Source: an uncultured Erythrobacter sp.
GTDB taxonomy: Bacteria > Pseudomonadota > Alphaproteobacteria > Sphingomonadales > Sphingomonadaceae
Assembly: GCA_947499505.1 (NCBI GenBank)
Contig: CANMOQ010000002.1
Coordinates: 1 to 64,000, forward strand
Length of the DNA: 64,000 nucleotides
Direction of reading: 5' to 3'
The notes under the pieces were generated by a model. It ran no database searches and was not told the origin of the DNA. It was given only the letters and a program-made list of their open reading frames with translations. Made by a program: the position numbers and the translations under genes. This document shows, in pieces, positions 34,942 to 44,716 of the stretch. Within the stretch, counting starts at the first letter, position 1. Every line of letters begins with the position of its first letter.

Positions 34942-37182
34942 CTAATTAATCGAGATCAGGCCCTCTTGCCCCGTGCGGTCTTGCCGCGCGGGTGGTGGCG
35001 GAGGATCGCGCCGTGGTCTGTCTCCAGGCGCTCCCGGATCAGGCGGCAGGTTCTGGCCCGTAGCTTGTTCCAGGAAGTCATCACTTGCAGCCTGAGGCGG
35101 CTCTTCCACGCCGCTCGGTTCCGTGCGCTCGCCTTCGATGCCAAACGGCACGTCACTCTCTGCTTCGCGCCGTCCCGGCTCGACCAGATTGCCCTGCTCG
35201 TCGATGAAGTAGTAATCGTCGGGATCGCCATAAAGGAACTCGTCATCGGGCTCGAGCTGCCATTCCGGCAGGTTGAGATCGGTATCGAACTTCTCAACTG
35301 GGCGGTCCTTCACCGCATAACGCATATAGGCGGCGAAGGCCTGCGCTGGTGCTCGCCCGCCCTGCAGGCCAGAAACACGTTTTGCATCATCGCGGCCCAT
35401 CCAAACGCCGGTGGTAACGCCAGATGAAAAGCCGACGAACCAGCCATCCTTGTTGGAGCTGGTGGTGCCGGTCTTGCCTGCGACCGGGCGGCCAATTTGC
35501 GCCGCGCGGCCCGTGCCGGTCGCAACCGCGCTTTGCAGCAGATCCGTGATGCCAGCGGCGACATAGTCAGGCACCAAAGTCGTTTCGGTGGGCTTCTCGT
35601 GCTTATAGATCACCTCGCCATCTGCGCTCGTCACGCGCAAGATGCCGTAAGGCTCAACGGCCTTGCCGCGGGCTGAAACAGCCGCGAATGCGCGGGTCAT
35701 ATCGATCAGACGGACCTCGGAGGAACCGAGCACCATCGAAGGGAAGGTCGAGATTGGCGTCGTGACACCAAACCGGCGCGCCATGGAGGCGACGGTGCCG
35801 AAGCCAACCTCATTGCCCAACTGCGCCGCGACAGTGTTGATCGAGAAGGCAAAGCTGGTTCGTAGGCTCGTCTCACCCACATTGCGGCCACTGGAATTGC
35901 GCGGGGTCCAGCCGTCAATCGTAACCGGCGTGTCGACCACCCGGTCATCAGGCGTGTACCCGGCCTCTAGCGCGGCGAGATAGACGAACAGTTTCCACGA
36001 AGAACCGGGCTGACGCATCGCATTGGTCGCGCGGTTGTAATTGCTCTCGACATAGTCCGTGCCGCCCACCATCGCCAGGATCGCGCCGTCCCGGTCGAGG
36101 CTGACCAGAGCGCCCTGAGCACCGCCCGGCGTGTTCGCATCAATTGAAGCGGTTGCGGCGCGCTGCATGCCCACATCCAGCGTCGTCCAAACCTCAATCG
36201 GCTCGTATGTTTCGGGCAGCAACAAATCGAGCTGAGGCAGAGCCCAATCGGTGAAATAGCGCACCGAGTTTTGCCCGCTCTGCTGGCGCAAATTCACCGC
36301 GCTCACGTCAACGGAGGCTTCCTCTGCGGTGATATATTGCTGCTCCTTCATCAGGCGCAGTACCGTCTTTGCGCGCGCAACGGCGGCATCAACATCGGCG
36401 GTCGGCGAATAGCGGCTCGGTGCCTTCACGAGGCCCGCGATGATCGAGGCCTCGGCCACGCTCAGCTCTTTGGCTGGGTGGCTGAAAAATTTGCGGCTCG
36501 CGCTGTCGATGCCGTAAGCGCCGCCGCCAAAATAGACCTTGTTGAGATAGAGCTCGAGAATTTGCTCTTTTGAAAACTTCCATTCCAGCGCCATGGCAAG
36601 CACAGCCTCGCGCGCCTTGCGATCGACGGTGCGATTGGAATTGAGGAACAGGTTTCGCGCCAGCTGCTGAGTGATGGTGGACGTGCCGCCCAGCCGCGCT
36701 CTCGACCCAGTGACGCCTTCGATAATCGCGCCGGTCAGACGGATTGGATCGATCCCGTAATGCGAATGATAGCGGCGATCCTCCACCGCAATCATGGCAT
36801 TGGTCATATTCTTCGGGATCTCTTCATAGGCCAGCCATTCGCCGAAACTTGGGCCTAGCTCGACAATCTCTGTCCCATCGCGCGCCCGCACCAGAATGGT
36901 TTGCGCGTTCTGGGTTGCTTTCAGCTGATAGAAACTCGGTAGCTCGCGCGCGGCAAAACCGACCGCGACGGCAAGGAAGATCACGCCAAGAACAGCCGCC
37001 CCGCCGGCCCATAGGACAATCCGCTTGAGCCATTTGCGAAACGCAGATGGCGGTTTTGCGTCCTTGGCCGACTTGCCTTTGCCCTTGCTGCTCGCCTGCT
37101 TGGAACCGCCCGCACGCTCAGCGGCGGCGCGGCGGCTACCGCGCTTGCCTTTGTTTTGCAGTTGGTTTCCCCGTTTCGACAT
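34942..37182 (-). CDS. Penicillin-binding protein 1A family (bifunctional transglycosylase/transpeptidase)
   Basis: 746 residues: very basic cytoplasmic tail (1-50), one membrane anchor (about 54-76), GT51 glycosyltransferase domain with the catalytic Glu in AVEDRRYHSHYGID near 132 and TITQQLARNLFL, then the transpeptidase domain with SxxK-type PGSSWK near 393, FSINTVAAQ and KTGTTSS near 569. The C-terminal 90 residues are acidic, then proline-rich, likely unstructured. Polymerises and cross-links peptidoglycan. Confidence 0.92.
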   Translation of the reverse strand: MSKRGNQLQNKGKRGSRRAAAERAGGSKQASSKGKGKSAKDAKPPSAFRKWLKRIVLWAGGAAVLGVIFLAVAVGFAARELPSFYQLKATQNAQTILVRARDGTEIVELGPSFGEWLAYEEIPKNMTNAMIAVEDRRYHSHYGIDPIRLTGAIIEGVTGSRARLGGTSTITQQLARNLFLNSNRTVDRKAREAVLAMALEWKFSKEQILELYLNKVYFGGGAYGIDSASRKFFSHPAKELSVAEASIIAGLVKAPSRYSPTADVDAAVARAKTVLRLMKEQQYITAEEASVDVSAVNLRQQSGQNSVRYFTDWALPQLDLLLPETYEPIEVWTTLDVGMQRAATASIDANTPGGAQGALVSLDRDGAILAMVGGTDYVESNYNRATNAMRQPGSSWKLFVYLAALEAGYTPDDRVVDTPVTIDGWTPRNSSGRNVGETSLRTSFAFSINTVAAQLGNEVGFGTVASMARRFGVTTPISTFPSMVLGSSEVRLIDMTRAFAAVSARGKAVEPYGILRVTSADGEVIYKHEKPTETTLVPDYVAAGITDLLQSAVATGTGRAAQIGRPVAGKTGTTSSNKDGWFVGFSSGVTTGVWMGRDDAKRVSGLQGGRAPAQAFAAYMRYAVKDRPVEKFDTDLNLPEWQLEPDDEFLYGDPDDYYFIDEQGNLVEPGRREAESDVPFGIEGERTEPSGVEEPPQAASDDFLEQATGQNLPPDPGAPGDRPRRDPPPPPARQDRTGQEGLISIN

Positions 37183-37322
37183 TACCGGCTTGGCCTATCC
37201 CTTTCGCGCCCAAAATCGCGCGTTTTCACCCGCAATCGACCTGCATGGGTCTGTCCTAACCCGGCGTGAACAATATTCGCAATGCAGCGTGCCTCCAAAA
37301 CGGGTTATTGCTGCAAAGCGCC

Positions 37323-37724
37323 TCAATCGTCCGAGGCGAAATCCAAGCTTGCGGAGTTGATGCAATAGCGCAGGCCGCCTGCTTCTGGCGGGCCATCGGG
37401 AAAGACGTGGCCCAAATGGCCGCCGCATGCGGAACACAGAACTTCGGTCCGGATCATACCGAAAGACACGTCGCGCTTTTCCTCGACGGTCTCGGCGTCA
37501 GCGGGCTTGGTAAAGGCGGGCCAGCCGCAGCCGCTGTTGTATTTCGCATCGCTCGCGAACAGCACAGTGCCGCAGCCAGCGCAGGTGTATTCACCCTCTT
37601 CAAAATGCTTGTCGTATTGTCCCGTGAAGGCGCGCTCTGTGCCCGCTTCGCGCAGCACGTGGTACTGCTCTGGCGAGAGCTTTTCGCGCCATTCGGCATC
37701 GGTCTTGATCTTGGGGTCAGTCAT
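37323..37724 (-). CDS. msrB: Peptide-methionine (R)-S-oxide reductase
   Basis: 133 residues from the ATG at 37724, which has GAGGAG upstream. Two zinc CXXC pairs (YTCAGC near 46 and [13 protein letters not shown] near 95) and the catalytic Cys in RYCINSASL near 118. Complements msrA at 21.3 kb. A longer in-frame reading to 37871 lacks family resemblance. Confidence 0.92.
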   Translation of the reverse strand: MTDPKIKTDAEWREKLSPEQYHVLREAGTERAFTGQYDKHFEEGEYTCAGCGTVLFASDAKYNSGCGWPAFTKPADAETVEEKRDVSFGMIRTEVLCSACGGHLGHVFPDGPPEAGGLRYCINSASLDFASDD

Positions 37725-37895
37725 TTGTTTTCTCCTCAGGCGCCGGCGGGACCATCCGGTCCCTTGGCTATCCTCGCTCACACGATCAAAGATCGGGTGG
37801 CCTATGGCCGTCTCCGACCCCGCTGCGGGCGGCCAGTCGGCCTTGCGGCCCTCTGGGCCGTCTGGTGCCAAATATAGGAGTATGCGCGCGTTTTC

Positions 37896-38567
37896 CTACC
37901 CATCGACCAGCGCATAATGCGCCGGCGGCTTGATCACATCCATCCGCTCAGTCAGCAGTGGGCGGAAGCTTGGGCGGCTCTTAAACACGGCATACCAGCC
38001 GCGCGTCTGCTCGTGCCCGGTCCAATCAATTCCGCCGAGATAGTCGGCAACCGATATCTGCGCGGCGGCGGCAAGGTCGGCCATGCTCATGGTCGATCCG
38101 GCAAGCCACGGGCGATTATCGATCAGCCAGTCCATATAGTCCAAATGGCCATGAGCGAGCTTCATCGCGATCCGCAGAACCTTGGAATCCGGCGGCTGAC
38201 GCAGGACGATGCGCTTCTTCATCCGCTCCGACAAAAGCGGCGCAGTGACATCGGCGTAAAAATTCTCATCAAACAAAGCGACCAGGCGGCGGATTTCCGC
38301 GCGGCCCGTTGCTGTGCCATTGATCATCGGCGCGGTGTCGACGGTTTCTTCAAAATATTCGGCAATCGCGCGGCTGTCGCTGATCACGATCTCGCGCTCG
38401 GCATCAACCAGTACTGGCGTACGGCCAGCCGGATTGAGATTGAAGAACATGTCAGAGGCCGCCCACGGGTCTTCGCGCACCAATTCATAGGCGATATTTT
38501 TCTCGCCCATCAGCAGCCGAACCTTACGGCTAAAGGGGCAGAGGGGGAATTGGTGAAGGCGGTACAT
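37896..38567 (-). CDS. Glutathione S-transferase family protein
   Basis: 223 residues. Thioredoxin-like N-terminal domain starting FPLCPFSRKVRLLMGEK with CPFS in the active-site position, a cis-Pro segment (GRTPVLVDAEREIVISDSRAI) and an all-helical C-terminal domain (GSTMSMADLAAAAQISVADYL). Start taken at 38567; ATG at 38582 is possible. Substrate not predictable. Confidence 0.85.
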   Translation of the reverse strand: MYRLHQFPLCPFSRKVRLLMGEKNIAYELVREDPWAASDMFFNLNPAGRTPVLVDAEREIVISDSRAIAEYFEETVDTAPMINGTATGRAEIRRLVALFDENFYADVTAPLLSERMKKRIVLRQPPDSKVLRIAMKLAHGHLDYMDWLIDNRPWLAGSTMSMADLAAAAQISVADYLGGIDWTGHEQTRGWYAVFKSRPSFRPLLTERMDVIKPPAHYALVDG

Positions 38568-38672
38568 GACGCTTAGATTCATGCCTTAGCGCAGGCTCCG
38601 CGTCCACTGGATTTCGCGTAAAGTCTTGTGAATCGAACCAGCGACCAGCATTCACAAGCCGCTGGCCGCGTT

Positions 38673-39122
38673 TTAGCGCACGCGCGCCTCGTCCAGCGCG
38701 CCCTTCATCCGCTCCGCCATATCGCGCAAAGCAGGCAGCATCAGCTCCAATCCCTCGGCCATCCCGCTCATCGCATTCATGGCGCGGGGCAGTTCATCCG
38801 ATAATTGCTCAGGCAGTTCGTCCGCCTCTGGCGCGAGGTCTCGCACGCGGGCATCGGGATCAATGTCGGGGCCATGGCCTCCGGTTGCCTTGTCCAAGGC
38901 CTCAGCCATCGGCCCGATCGGCATTTCCAAAACGGTGCCCAGCAATATCTCTGCCATAACGGCGGCCTGATCCTGAAACGCGGGGTCGGACAATTTCTCA
39001 GACAATTGCGAAAGGGAACTTTCCGCGTCGCTCGGCGGAATATCTGCCGCATCCTGCGCAAAGGCGATGGACGGGGTGGCAAGCGCCAACACAGCAGCGG
39101 CAGCAATAGGCAAAGCGCGCAT
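38673..39122 (-). CDS. Unknown exported protein
   Basis: 149 residues with a signal peptide cut after AFAQ near residue 23 and AGGAGG upstream of the start. The mature protein is helical, acidic, with two stretches of Met/Leu-rich amphipathic sequence (MAEILLGTVLEMPIGPMAEAL; AMSGMAEGLELMLPALRDMAERM). No family recognised. A similar small exported protein is encoded next, also on the minus strand. Confidence 0.65.
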   Translation of the reverse strand: MRALPIAAAAVLALATPSIAFAQDAADIPPSDAESSLSQLSEKLSDPAFQDQAAVMAEILLGTVLEMPIGPMAEALDKATGGHGPDIDPDARVRDLAPEADELPEQLSDELPRAMNAMSGMAEGLELMLPALRDMAERMKGALDEARVR

Positions 39123-39217
39123 GGAAAATCCTCCTGAAAATTTGGGTTACCCATGCATTAGTTCATATTCAATGACTTGAACCTGAACAAAAGCGGGCGG
39201 ACCTAGTCAGACGGGCG

Positions 39218-39601
39218 CTAAACCCCGGAGGTTTCCAGCATCAACAGGCAGGCCGGCATCACATCATTGAGTGTGTCCGTATCCCAAAGACGCTGCGCTT
39301 CTGTCGAGACCAATTGCGAAACGCCGTCGCGATTTAACCCGGTCTCATCCATCAGCCCCGCCAGTGCGCGCACAAAAAACTCGCGCCCTCGCTCCCCCAT
39401 TGCGGGCCATTTTTGCGCATCCGCATTGCCGTTGGCCTGACCAAAGGCGACCAGCGAGAACGCCGCAGAACAGCGCACAATCGCGCGGTTCTCGCTGGAA
39501 AGGCTAGCGGCGCTAGCAGCTTCATCAGCAACAGGTGTGAGGGCCACGACAGGGCCAGCTTGCGCCAGCAGCAAAGCGGCGATTACGGAGAAAGAGCTCA
39601 T
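39218..39601 (-). CDS. Unknown exported protein
   Basis: 127 residues, N-terminal signal-like segment (1-22). The mature part contains two Cys (RCSAAFSL and PACLLML) and an ENRAIVRCSAAFSLVAFGQANG segment. No family recognised. Divergent from the glyoxalase-like gene. Confidence 0.6.
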   Translation of the reverse strand: MSSFSVIAALLLAQAGPVVALTPVADEAASAASLSSENRAIVRCSAAFSLVAFGQANGNADAQKWPAMGERGREFFVRALAGLMDETGLNRDGVSQLVSTEAQRLWDTDTLNDVMPACLLMLETSGV

Positions 39602-39676
39602 ATCAGTTGCCTATAGCAATCAATCTGAACGCCATGCTACCAGCTTCGTGGAGACTCACAGAGGAGACACCCCACA

Positions 39677-40066
39677 ATGCTTAATCACATCATGATCGGT
39701 TCTAATGATATTGAACGGTCAAAAGCCTTCTACAACAAAGTTCTCGGCGTTCTCGGAGCGGGCGAGCCGATGGCGCATGTCAACGACACTGGGCAAACGC
39801 GCCTGTTTTACATCCATGATGGTCACACGTTCTCGATCAGCGAACCCATCAATGGTGAGCCAGTGGCTCCATCGAATGGCTTTACGATTGGGTTCAAGTG
39901 CAATTCGATGGAACAGATTCAGGAATTGCATGATGTTGCGGTCGCCAATGGCGGCGCCAGCGTCGAAGACCCACCCGGCCCGCGCGAAGGATCAATGGGC
40001 ACGATGAATCTGTGCTACTTCACTGATCCAGACGGCCACAAGGTTTGCGGCATTCACCGCCCATAG
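39677..40066 (+). CDS. VOC (glyoxalase/bleomycin-resistance) family protein
   Basis: 129 residues with the beta-alpha-beta-beta-beta repeat: MLNHIMIGSNDIERSKAFYNKVL at the start, FTIGFKC in the middle, CYFTDPDGHKVCGIH at the end. His near 4 and Asp/His near the end could hold a metal. AGAGGAGA precedes the start. Reaction unknown. Confidence 0.82.
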   Translation: MLNHIMIGSNDIERSKAFYNKVLGVLGAGEPMAHVNDTGQTRLFYIHDGHTFSISEPINGEPVAPSNGFTIGFKCNSMEQIQELHDVAVANGGASVEDPPGPREGSMGTMNLCYFTDPDGHKVCGIHRP

Positions 40067-40082
40067 TAGGTCTTAAACGGGC

Positions 40083-40670
40083 CTAACGGCTCAGTTCAAA
40101 CACCGCGAATTCGGCGCGCCAGTTAGCTGCTGGCGCGCCGATTTGTTTTTCACCCGCAAAAAACCAGCTGCGCTCGATCTGCGCACCCTTGGCCCGCGCC
40201 AATTCGCGAAAATCATCAATCGTCACATGGTGGATGTTTTGCGTTTCATACCAGCTTAACGGCAGCGCGCTGGTCACCGGCATACGCCCACCAAACATCA
40301 GCGCCGCACGGGTGCGCCAATGGGCAAAATTGGGAAAGCTGACAAATGCCTTTGCGCCGACCCGCAGCAACTCATCCAGCATCAGGTCAGGCCGCTTTGC
40401 CGTTTGCAAAGTCTGGCTGAGGATCGCGTAGTCGAACGCCTTGTCTGGGTAATTAGCAAGATCGCTATCGGCATCGCCCTGAACCACAGACAGCCCGCGC
40501 GCGACACAGCGCTCGACCTGCGCTGGGTTGAGCTCAAGCCCGCGCGCATCCACGCCGAGTGTGCTCTCCAGCTCTGCCATCAAAGCCCCGTCGCCGCAGC
40601 CAATGTCGAGCACACGGCTGCCTTTCGCGACGTGCGCGGCAATCGCGGCGAGATCAGGTCTGAGCGTCAT
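40083..40670 (-). CDS. metW: Methionine biosynthesis protein MetW
   Basis: 195 residues with a SAM-methyltransferase-like fold: [16 protein letters not shown] near 20-35 and [16 protein letters not shown] near 82. MetW pairs with MetX; the metX stop overlaps this start (ATGA), as usual in alphaproteobacteria, and MetW is needed for full MetX activity in several of them. Confidence 0.9.
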   Translation of the reverse strand: MTLRPDLAAIAAHVAKGSRVLDIGCGDGALMAELESTLGVDARGLELNPAQVERCVARGLSVVQGDADSDLANYPDKAFDYAILSQTLQTAKRPDLMLDELLRVGAKAFVSFPNFAHWRTRAALMFGGRMPVTSALPLSWYETQNIHHVTIDDFRELARAKGAQIERSWFFAGEKQIGAPAANWRAEFAVFELSR

Positions 40671-41779
40671 TCGAGGAACCCCTGCACCACGCGGTCGAGT
40701 GCGGCATGTTCAAGCAAAAAGCTGTCATGCCCATGTGGGGCGGAGAGCTCGACAAAGCTGACCTTGGCCCCGGCGGCGTTCAGCGCATGGACAATATGGC
40801 GGCTTTCTGCGGTCGGATAGAGCCAGTCGGTGTCGAAACTCACCAAGCAAAACCGCGAGCCCGTGCCTGCAAAGGCATCCGCCAGCTTGCCGCTGCCCGG
40901 CGTCTTCGCAAACTCATCTGCGAGATCGAAATAATCCATCGCGCGGGTGATATAGAGGTAGGAATTGGCATCGAAGCGCTGGGTAAAGCCGCTGCCCTGA
41001 TAGCGCAGATAGCTCTCCACCTGAAAATCTGCATCGAAGCCGAAGCTTTTGGAAGAGCGATCCTGCAGCCGCCGGCCAAACTTCGCGGTTAGACCTTCTT
41101 CGGAAAGATAGGTGATATGCGCCGCCATCCGCGCCACGGCGAGGCCATTGTCTGGCGAGGCATCGCTCGCATAATAGTCGCCGTCCTGCCACGCTGGATC
41201 AGCCATGATCGCTTGGCGGCCAACCTCGTGAAAGGCGATGTTCTGCGCCGAATGGCGCGCGGTTGAGGCGATTACCAGCACACGCTCGGCCCGGTCCGGC
41301 CAATTGGCAGCAAGGCTGAGCGCCTGCATCCCGCCCATTGATCCGCCTACCACCGAATGAAGCCGCTCAATCCCCATGCCATCGAGTAGAACAACGAGGC
41401 CGCGCACCATGTCGCGAATGGTTATGACCGGAAACCGCATCGCGTAAGGTTTGCCATCTAGCCCATCGCTCATCGGCCCAGTGGAGCCCATGCAGCTGCC
41501 GATGACATTGGCGCAAATGACATGAAACCGGTCCGTGTCGATCGGTTTCCCCGGGCCGACCATCTGCTCCCACCAGCCGGGCTTGCCCGTCACAGGATGC
41601 GGGCTCGCCAAATATTGATCGCCGGTCAGCGCGTGGCAGATCAGAACCGCGTTGGATTTGTCCGCCGCCAGCTCGCCATAGCTCTCATAAGCAATCTCAA
41701 CATTGCTCAGCGCCTGCCCGCAATCGAGCGGCAGGTCATTGGGGAGCGCAAAGCTCTTAGAGGCGGGCGGTGTGGCCAT
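40667..41779 (-). CDS. metX: Homoserine O-acetyltransferase (or succinyltransferase) MetX
   Basis: 370 residues, alpha/beta hydrolase. The nucleophile Ser lies in [12 protein letters not shown] near 144, with the Asp in [10 protein letters not shown] and the His in [11 protein letters not shown]. Activates homoserine for methionine synthesis. Start at 41779 (MATPP) preferred over 41818. Which acyl donor is used cannot be settled here. Confidence 0.92.
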   Translation of the reverse strand: MATPPASKSFALPNDLPLDCGQALSNVEIAYESYGELAADKSNAVLICHALTGDQYLASPHPVTGKPGWWEQMVGPGKPIDTDRFHVICANVIGSCMGSTGPMSDGLDGKPYAMRFPVITIRDMVRGLVVLLDGMGIERLHSVVGGSMGGMQALSLAANWPDRAERVLVIASTARHSAQNIAFHEVGRQAIMADPAWQDGDYYASDASPDNGLAVARMAAHITYLSEEGLTAKFGRRLQDRSSKSFGFDADFQVESYLRYQGSGFTQRFDANSYLYITRAMDYFDLADEFAKTPGSGKLADAFAGTGSRFCLVSFDTDWLYPTAESRHIVHALNAAGAKVSFVELSAPHGHDSFLLEHAALDRVVQGFLE

Positions 41780-41848
41780 TGGGCTGCGGGGATTGGGCGA
41801 GCAACTCGCGAGTGTCAATTGCGCTGTTTTTTATCAGCAAGAGCGGTT

Positions 41849-42964
41849 ATGCGCGCGGCTACTATGCCGACGCAACCTGAACTGAAGCCCTGGATCAATG
41901 AAATCCGCGCCTATGTGCCTGGCAAGTCCAAGGCCGACGACGGCCGCGAGCTGATCAAACTGTCAGCCAATGAGAACCCTCTGGGATGCAGCAAGGCCGC
42001 GCAGGATGCTCTGCGAGAGCCCGGCCATCCGGAGCTTTATCCTGATCCCGGCGCGCTTGCGTTAACCGATGCGATTGGCAAGTTACACGGCATTGACCCC
42101 GCTCAGATTGTCTGCGGCACCGGCTCTGGAGAGCTGCTGCACTGCGCGGTTCAGGCCTTTGCAGGACCGGGCGATGAAGTGCTGTTCTCAAAATACTCCT
42201 TCTCGCTCTACCCGCTGATCGCGCGCAAGGTTGGCGCGGCACCGGTGTTTGTCGAGGAGGATGATTTTGTCGCATCGGTCGATAACATCCTTGCGCGCGT
42301 CACCGACAAGACCAAGGTCGTGTTGCTCGATAATCCGAATAATCCGTGCGGCACCGCGATAGGCCGGACTGAAGTGCGCCGCCTGCATGCGGGTCTGCCG
42401 CCCAGCGTGCTGCTGGTGCTGGACCAGGCGTACGGCGAATATGTCGAGGACGAGCTGGATGATGGCGGTCTGGAGCTGGCGGCCAGTGCAAACAACGTGC
42501 TGGTGACGCGGACATTCTCCAAGGCCTATGGGCTGGCCGGCCTGCGGATCGGATGGGCCACGGGCGCGCCCAATCTGATCGATGCGCTCAACCGTTTGCG
42601 CGGAGCCTTCAACGTTTCAACCCAAGGGCAAAACGCGGCAATTGCGGCCTTGGCGGATCAGCAATTCGTTGCAAACTCGCGCGAGGTGAATGCAGCGGGC
42701 CGAGCGAAGCTGAGCGAAGCAATCGCCGCGCTTGGCAATCATGGCCTGCGAGCCATTCCAAGCCAAGCCAACTTCATGCTGGTCCTGTTTGAAGGCGATG
42801 TCAGCGCCGAGAGCGCCCTTCAAGCCCTCAGCCAAGCGGGATATGCCGTACGCCACATGCCGGGCCAGGGCCTGCCCAATGCGCTGCGCATTACGATTGG
42901 CAGCGAGAAGCATATGGAAGTGGTCATCGCGACCCTCCGCGCGCTGTGCGGAGAGCCGGTATGA
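41849..42964 (+). CDS. hisC: Histidinol-phosphate (aromatic) aminotransferase
   Basis: 371 residues, PLP fold type I. KLSANENPLGCS near 32, DNPNNPCGTAIGR near 157, DQAYGEYV near 192 and the PLP lysine in TRFSKAYGLAGLRIGW-like TFSKAYGLAGLRIGW near 223. The ATG at 41849 has AAGAG upstream; upstream in-frame codons run antisense to metX. Coupled to tyrA by a 4-nt overlap, which suggests it also serves aromatic amino acid transamination. Confidence 0.92.
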   Translation: MRAATMPTQPELKPWINEIRAYVPGKSKADDGRELIKLSANENPLGCSKAAQDALREPGHPELYPDPGALALTDAIGKLHGIDPAQIVCGTGSGELLHCAVQAFAGPGDEVLFSKYSFSLYPLIARKVGAAPVFVEEDDFVASVDNILARVTDKTKVVLLDNPNNPCGTAIGRTEVRRLHAGLPPSVLLVLDQAYGEYVEDELDDGGLELAASANNVLVTRTFSKAYGLAGLRIGWATGAPNLIDALNRLRGAFNVSTQGQNAAIAALADQQFVANSREVNAAGRAKLSEAIAALGNHGLRAIPSQANFMLVLFEGDVSAESALQALSQAGYAVRHMPGQGLPNALRITIGSEKHMEVVIATLRALCGEPV

Positions 42965-43863
42965 CCATTCAATCGGTCGCCATAATCGGGCTTGGCCTGC
43001 TGGGCGGCTCTATCGGCCTCGCGGCAAGCGAGCGTGCGCCAGAGATCACGACCTTTGGGTATGATGCGGACCCCGCCGTGCGCGACGCCGCCCGCGAGCG
43101 CGGCCTGACCAGCCACGTATGCGACAGCGCCGAAGACGCCGTGCGCAACGCCGACCTCGTCATTCTGTGTGTCCCCGTCGGCGCGATGGCGAGCGCGGCA
43201 AAGGCGCTGGCCGGTGCGCTTAAGCCGGATGCGATCATCAGCGATGTAGGCTCCTCCAAGACCAGCGTTCTGACTGACCTAGCCGCTGCACTGCCCGGCC
43301 ACACGATCATCCCTGCGCACCCTGTTGCCGGGACCGAGCAAAGCGGGCCGGAGGCTGGCTTTGCCTCGCTGTTCACCAATCGCTGGTGCATCCTCACCCC
43401 GCCTGATGGCGCGGATGCGGCTGCTCTGGAGGCTCTCAAGGGCTTTTGGACAAATCTGGGCGCGCGGATCGAGATCATGGATGCCGAGCATCACGATCTC
43501 GTACTGGCAGTAACCAGCCACATCCCGCACCTTATCGCCTTCACAATTGTTGGCACCGCCAGCGATCTGGAAGAGGTGACGCGCAGCGAAGTGATCAAAT
43601 ATTCCGCCGGTGGTTTTCGCGATTTCACCCGAATCGCCGCATCCGATCCAGTGATGTGGCGTGATGTGTTCTTGAACAACAAGGCCGCCGTGCTGGAAAT
43701 GCTGGGTCGCTTCAGTGAAGACCTAACCGCTTTACAGCGCGCGATCCGATCGGGCGACGGCGAAACGCTGGAAGAATTGTTCAGCCGAACGCGAACAATC
43801 CGGCGCAAGATTATCGAAGAAGGTCAGGACGATGAGAGTCCAGACTTTGGGAGAGATCACTAG
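42961..43863 (+). CDS. tyrA: Prephenate/arogenate dehydrogenase
   Basis: 300 residues. N-terminal Rossmann motif GLGLLGGSIGLAA (about 9-21), then DVGSSKTSVL and HPVAGTEQSGPEAGF with the catalytic His, and a helical dimer domain. Makes the tyrosine precursor. ATGA overlap with hisC. Cyclohexadienyl specificity (prephenate versus arogenate) is not resolvable by eye. Confidence 0.9.
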   Translation: MTIQSVAIIGLGLLGGSIGLAASERAPEITTFGYDADPAVRDAARERGLTSHVCDSAEDAVRNADLVILCVPVGAMASAAKALAGALKPDAIISDVGSSKTSVLTDLAAALPGHTIIPAHPVAGTEQSGPEAGFASLFTNRWCILTPPDGADAAALEALKGFWTNLGARIEIMDAEHHDLVLAVTSHIPHLIAFTIVGTASDLEEVTRSEVIKYSAGGFRDFTRIAASDPVMWRDVFLNNKAAVLEMLGRFSEDLTALQRAIRSGDGETLEELFSRTRTIRRKIIEEGQDDESPDFGRDH

Positions 43864-43876
43864 TTAGAGTCATGCG

Positions 43877-43896
43877 GGTTGGATTTCGATCCAACC
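43877..43896. other. Hairpin with TTCG loop after tyrA
   Basis: GGTTGGAT-TTCG-ATCCAACC, an 8-bp perfect stem closed by a UUCG tetraloop, 13 bp after the tyrA stop. No T-run. Probably an RNA 3'-end or protective structure. Confidence 0.55.
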
Positions 43897-43906
43897 AGGT
43901 GCCGCG

Positions 43907-43982
43907 CCACCCGCACCCTCCACCCTTCCACCCGGATGATATCCCGGTAGGCTCCGGGTGGAAGGGTGGAGGGTGCGGGTGG
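43907..43982. repeat. Long perfect inverted repeat (30-bp arms) between convergent genes
   Basis: Arms 43907-43936 and 43953-43982 are exact reverse complements (30 of 30) around a 16-bp spacer. The arms are C/T-rich on one side (CCACCCGCACCCTCC...) and G/A-rich on the other. It lies between convergent tyrA and plsC. It could terminate both, or be a small non-autonomous element; no flanking target duplication was seen. Confidence 0.9.
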
Positions 43983-44009
43983 CTACGGAAAAGCTCCGCG
44001 ACCAATCAA

Positions 44010-44705
44010 TCACTCATTAAGCACATTCATCGCTGCATGGACCCGCTGCTCTGCCTCTTCGCGCGGAAGACCGGGCGGGACCATCTCACCCACCTTATAA
44101 GTGATAACTCCAGAGCGCTTGATCCAGCCGTGATAGAGCGGCCCGCTGTTCACCGCGACCGGCACAACCGGCAATTTGACCAGCTTGTAGATCCCCGCAA
44201 AGCCCGCGCGCATCGGCGGGCTCTCGCCATGCGGCACGCGGGTGCCCTCAGGAAAGATCACGAGTGGGCGGCCCTCCGCCACCATGCCCTTGGCCGCGCT
44301 TAGCATTTTGCGCAGAGCGCTGGCCCCGCCGTCACGGGAAACCGGGATTAGGCCATAGATTATCGCAGCCCGGCCCCAGCCAGGAATGTCGAACAGCTCC
44401 CGCTTCGTGAACACGGCAGGCCAGCGCAGCAATGTGGGTGTGTCGATCGCCTCAAAGAAGCTCTCATGCTTGATCACATAAAGCACGGGTCCGGTCGCGA
44501 GCTCGCCCTCGACCTTCACAGTAATGCCGATAATCACGCGCAGGCACCAGCGGTGCCAATCGGTCCAGCGCCGCACAATGCCGCGCAGGGCCTCTTTCCG
44601 GACGGTCAGCGCCAGAACAGCGGCCACGACCAGCATCGCGCTGACCCCGTAGAACACGGGATAGAACACCATGCTGCGTAATGCGCTGATAAGGCTTCTA
44701 AACAT
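44010..44705 (-). CDS. plsC: 1-acyl-sn-glycerol-3-phosphate acyltransferase
   Basis: 231 residues: N-terminal membrane helices (about 10-35), HX4D motif KHESFFEAIDT near 75, and FPEGTRVPHGE near 148 for phosphate binding. Makes phosphatidic acid. Start 44705 (MFRSL) is preferred; it lies just downstream of the YdcF-like gene on the same strand. Confidence 0.88.
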   Translation of the reverse strand: MFRSLISALRSMVFYPVFYGVSAMLVVAAVLALTVRKEALRGIVRRWTDWHRWCLRVIIGITVKVEGELATGPVLYVIKHESFFEAIDTPTLLRWPAVFTKRELFDIPGWGRAAIIYGLIPVSRDGGASALRKMLSAAKGMVAEGRPLVIFPEGTRVPHGESPPMRAGFAGIYKLVKLPVVPVAVNSGPLYHGWIKRSGVITYKVGEMVPPGLPREEAEQRVHAAMNVLNE

Positions 44706-44716
44706 CGCCACGCTCT

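Noticed and set aside
41522..41848. Longer hisC start
   Set aside because: The extra 109 codons are antisense to metX; family N-terminus begins at the 41849 ATG with a ribosome site.
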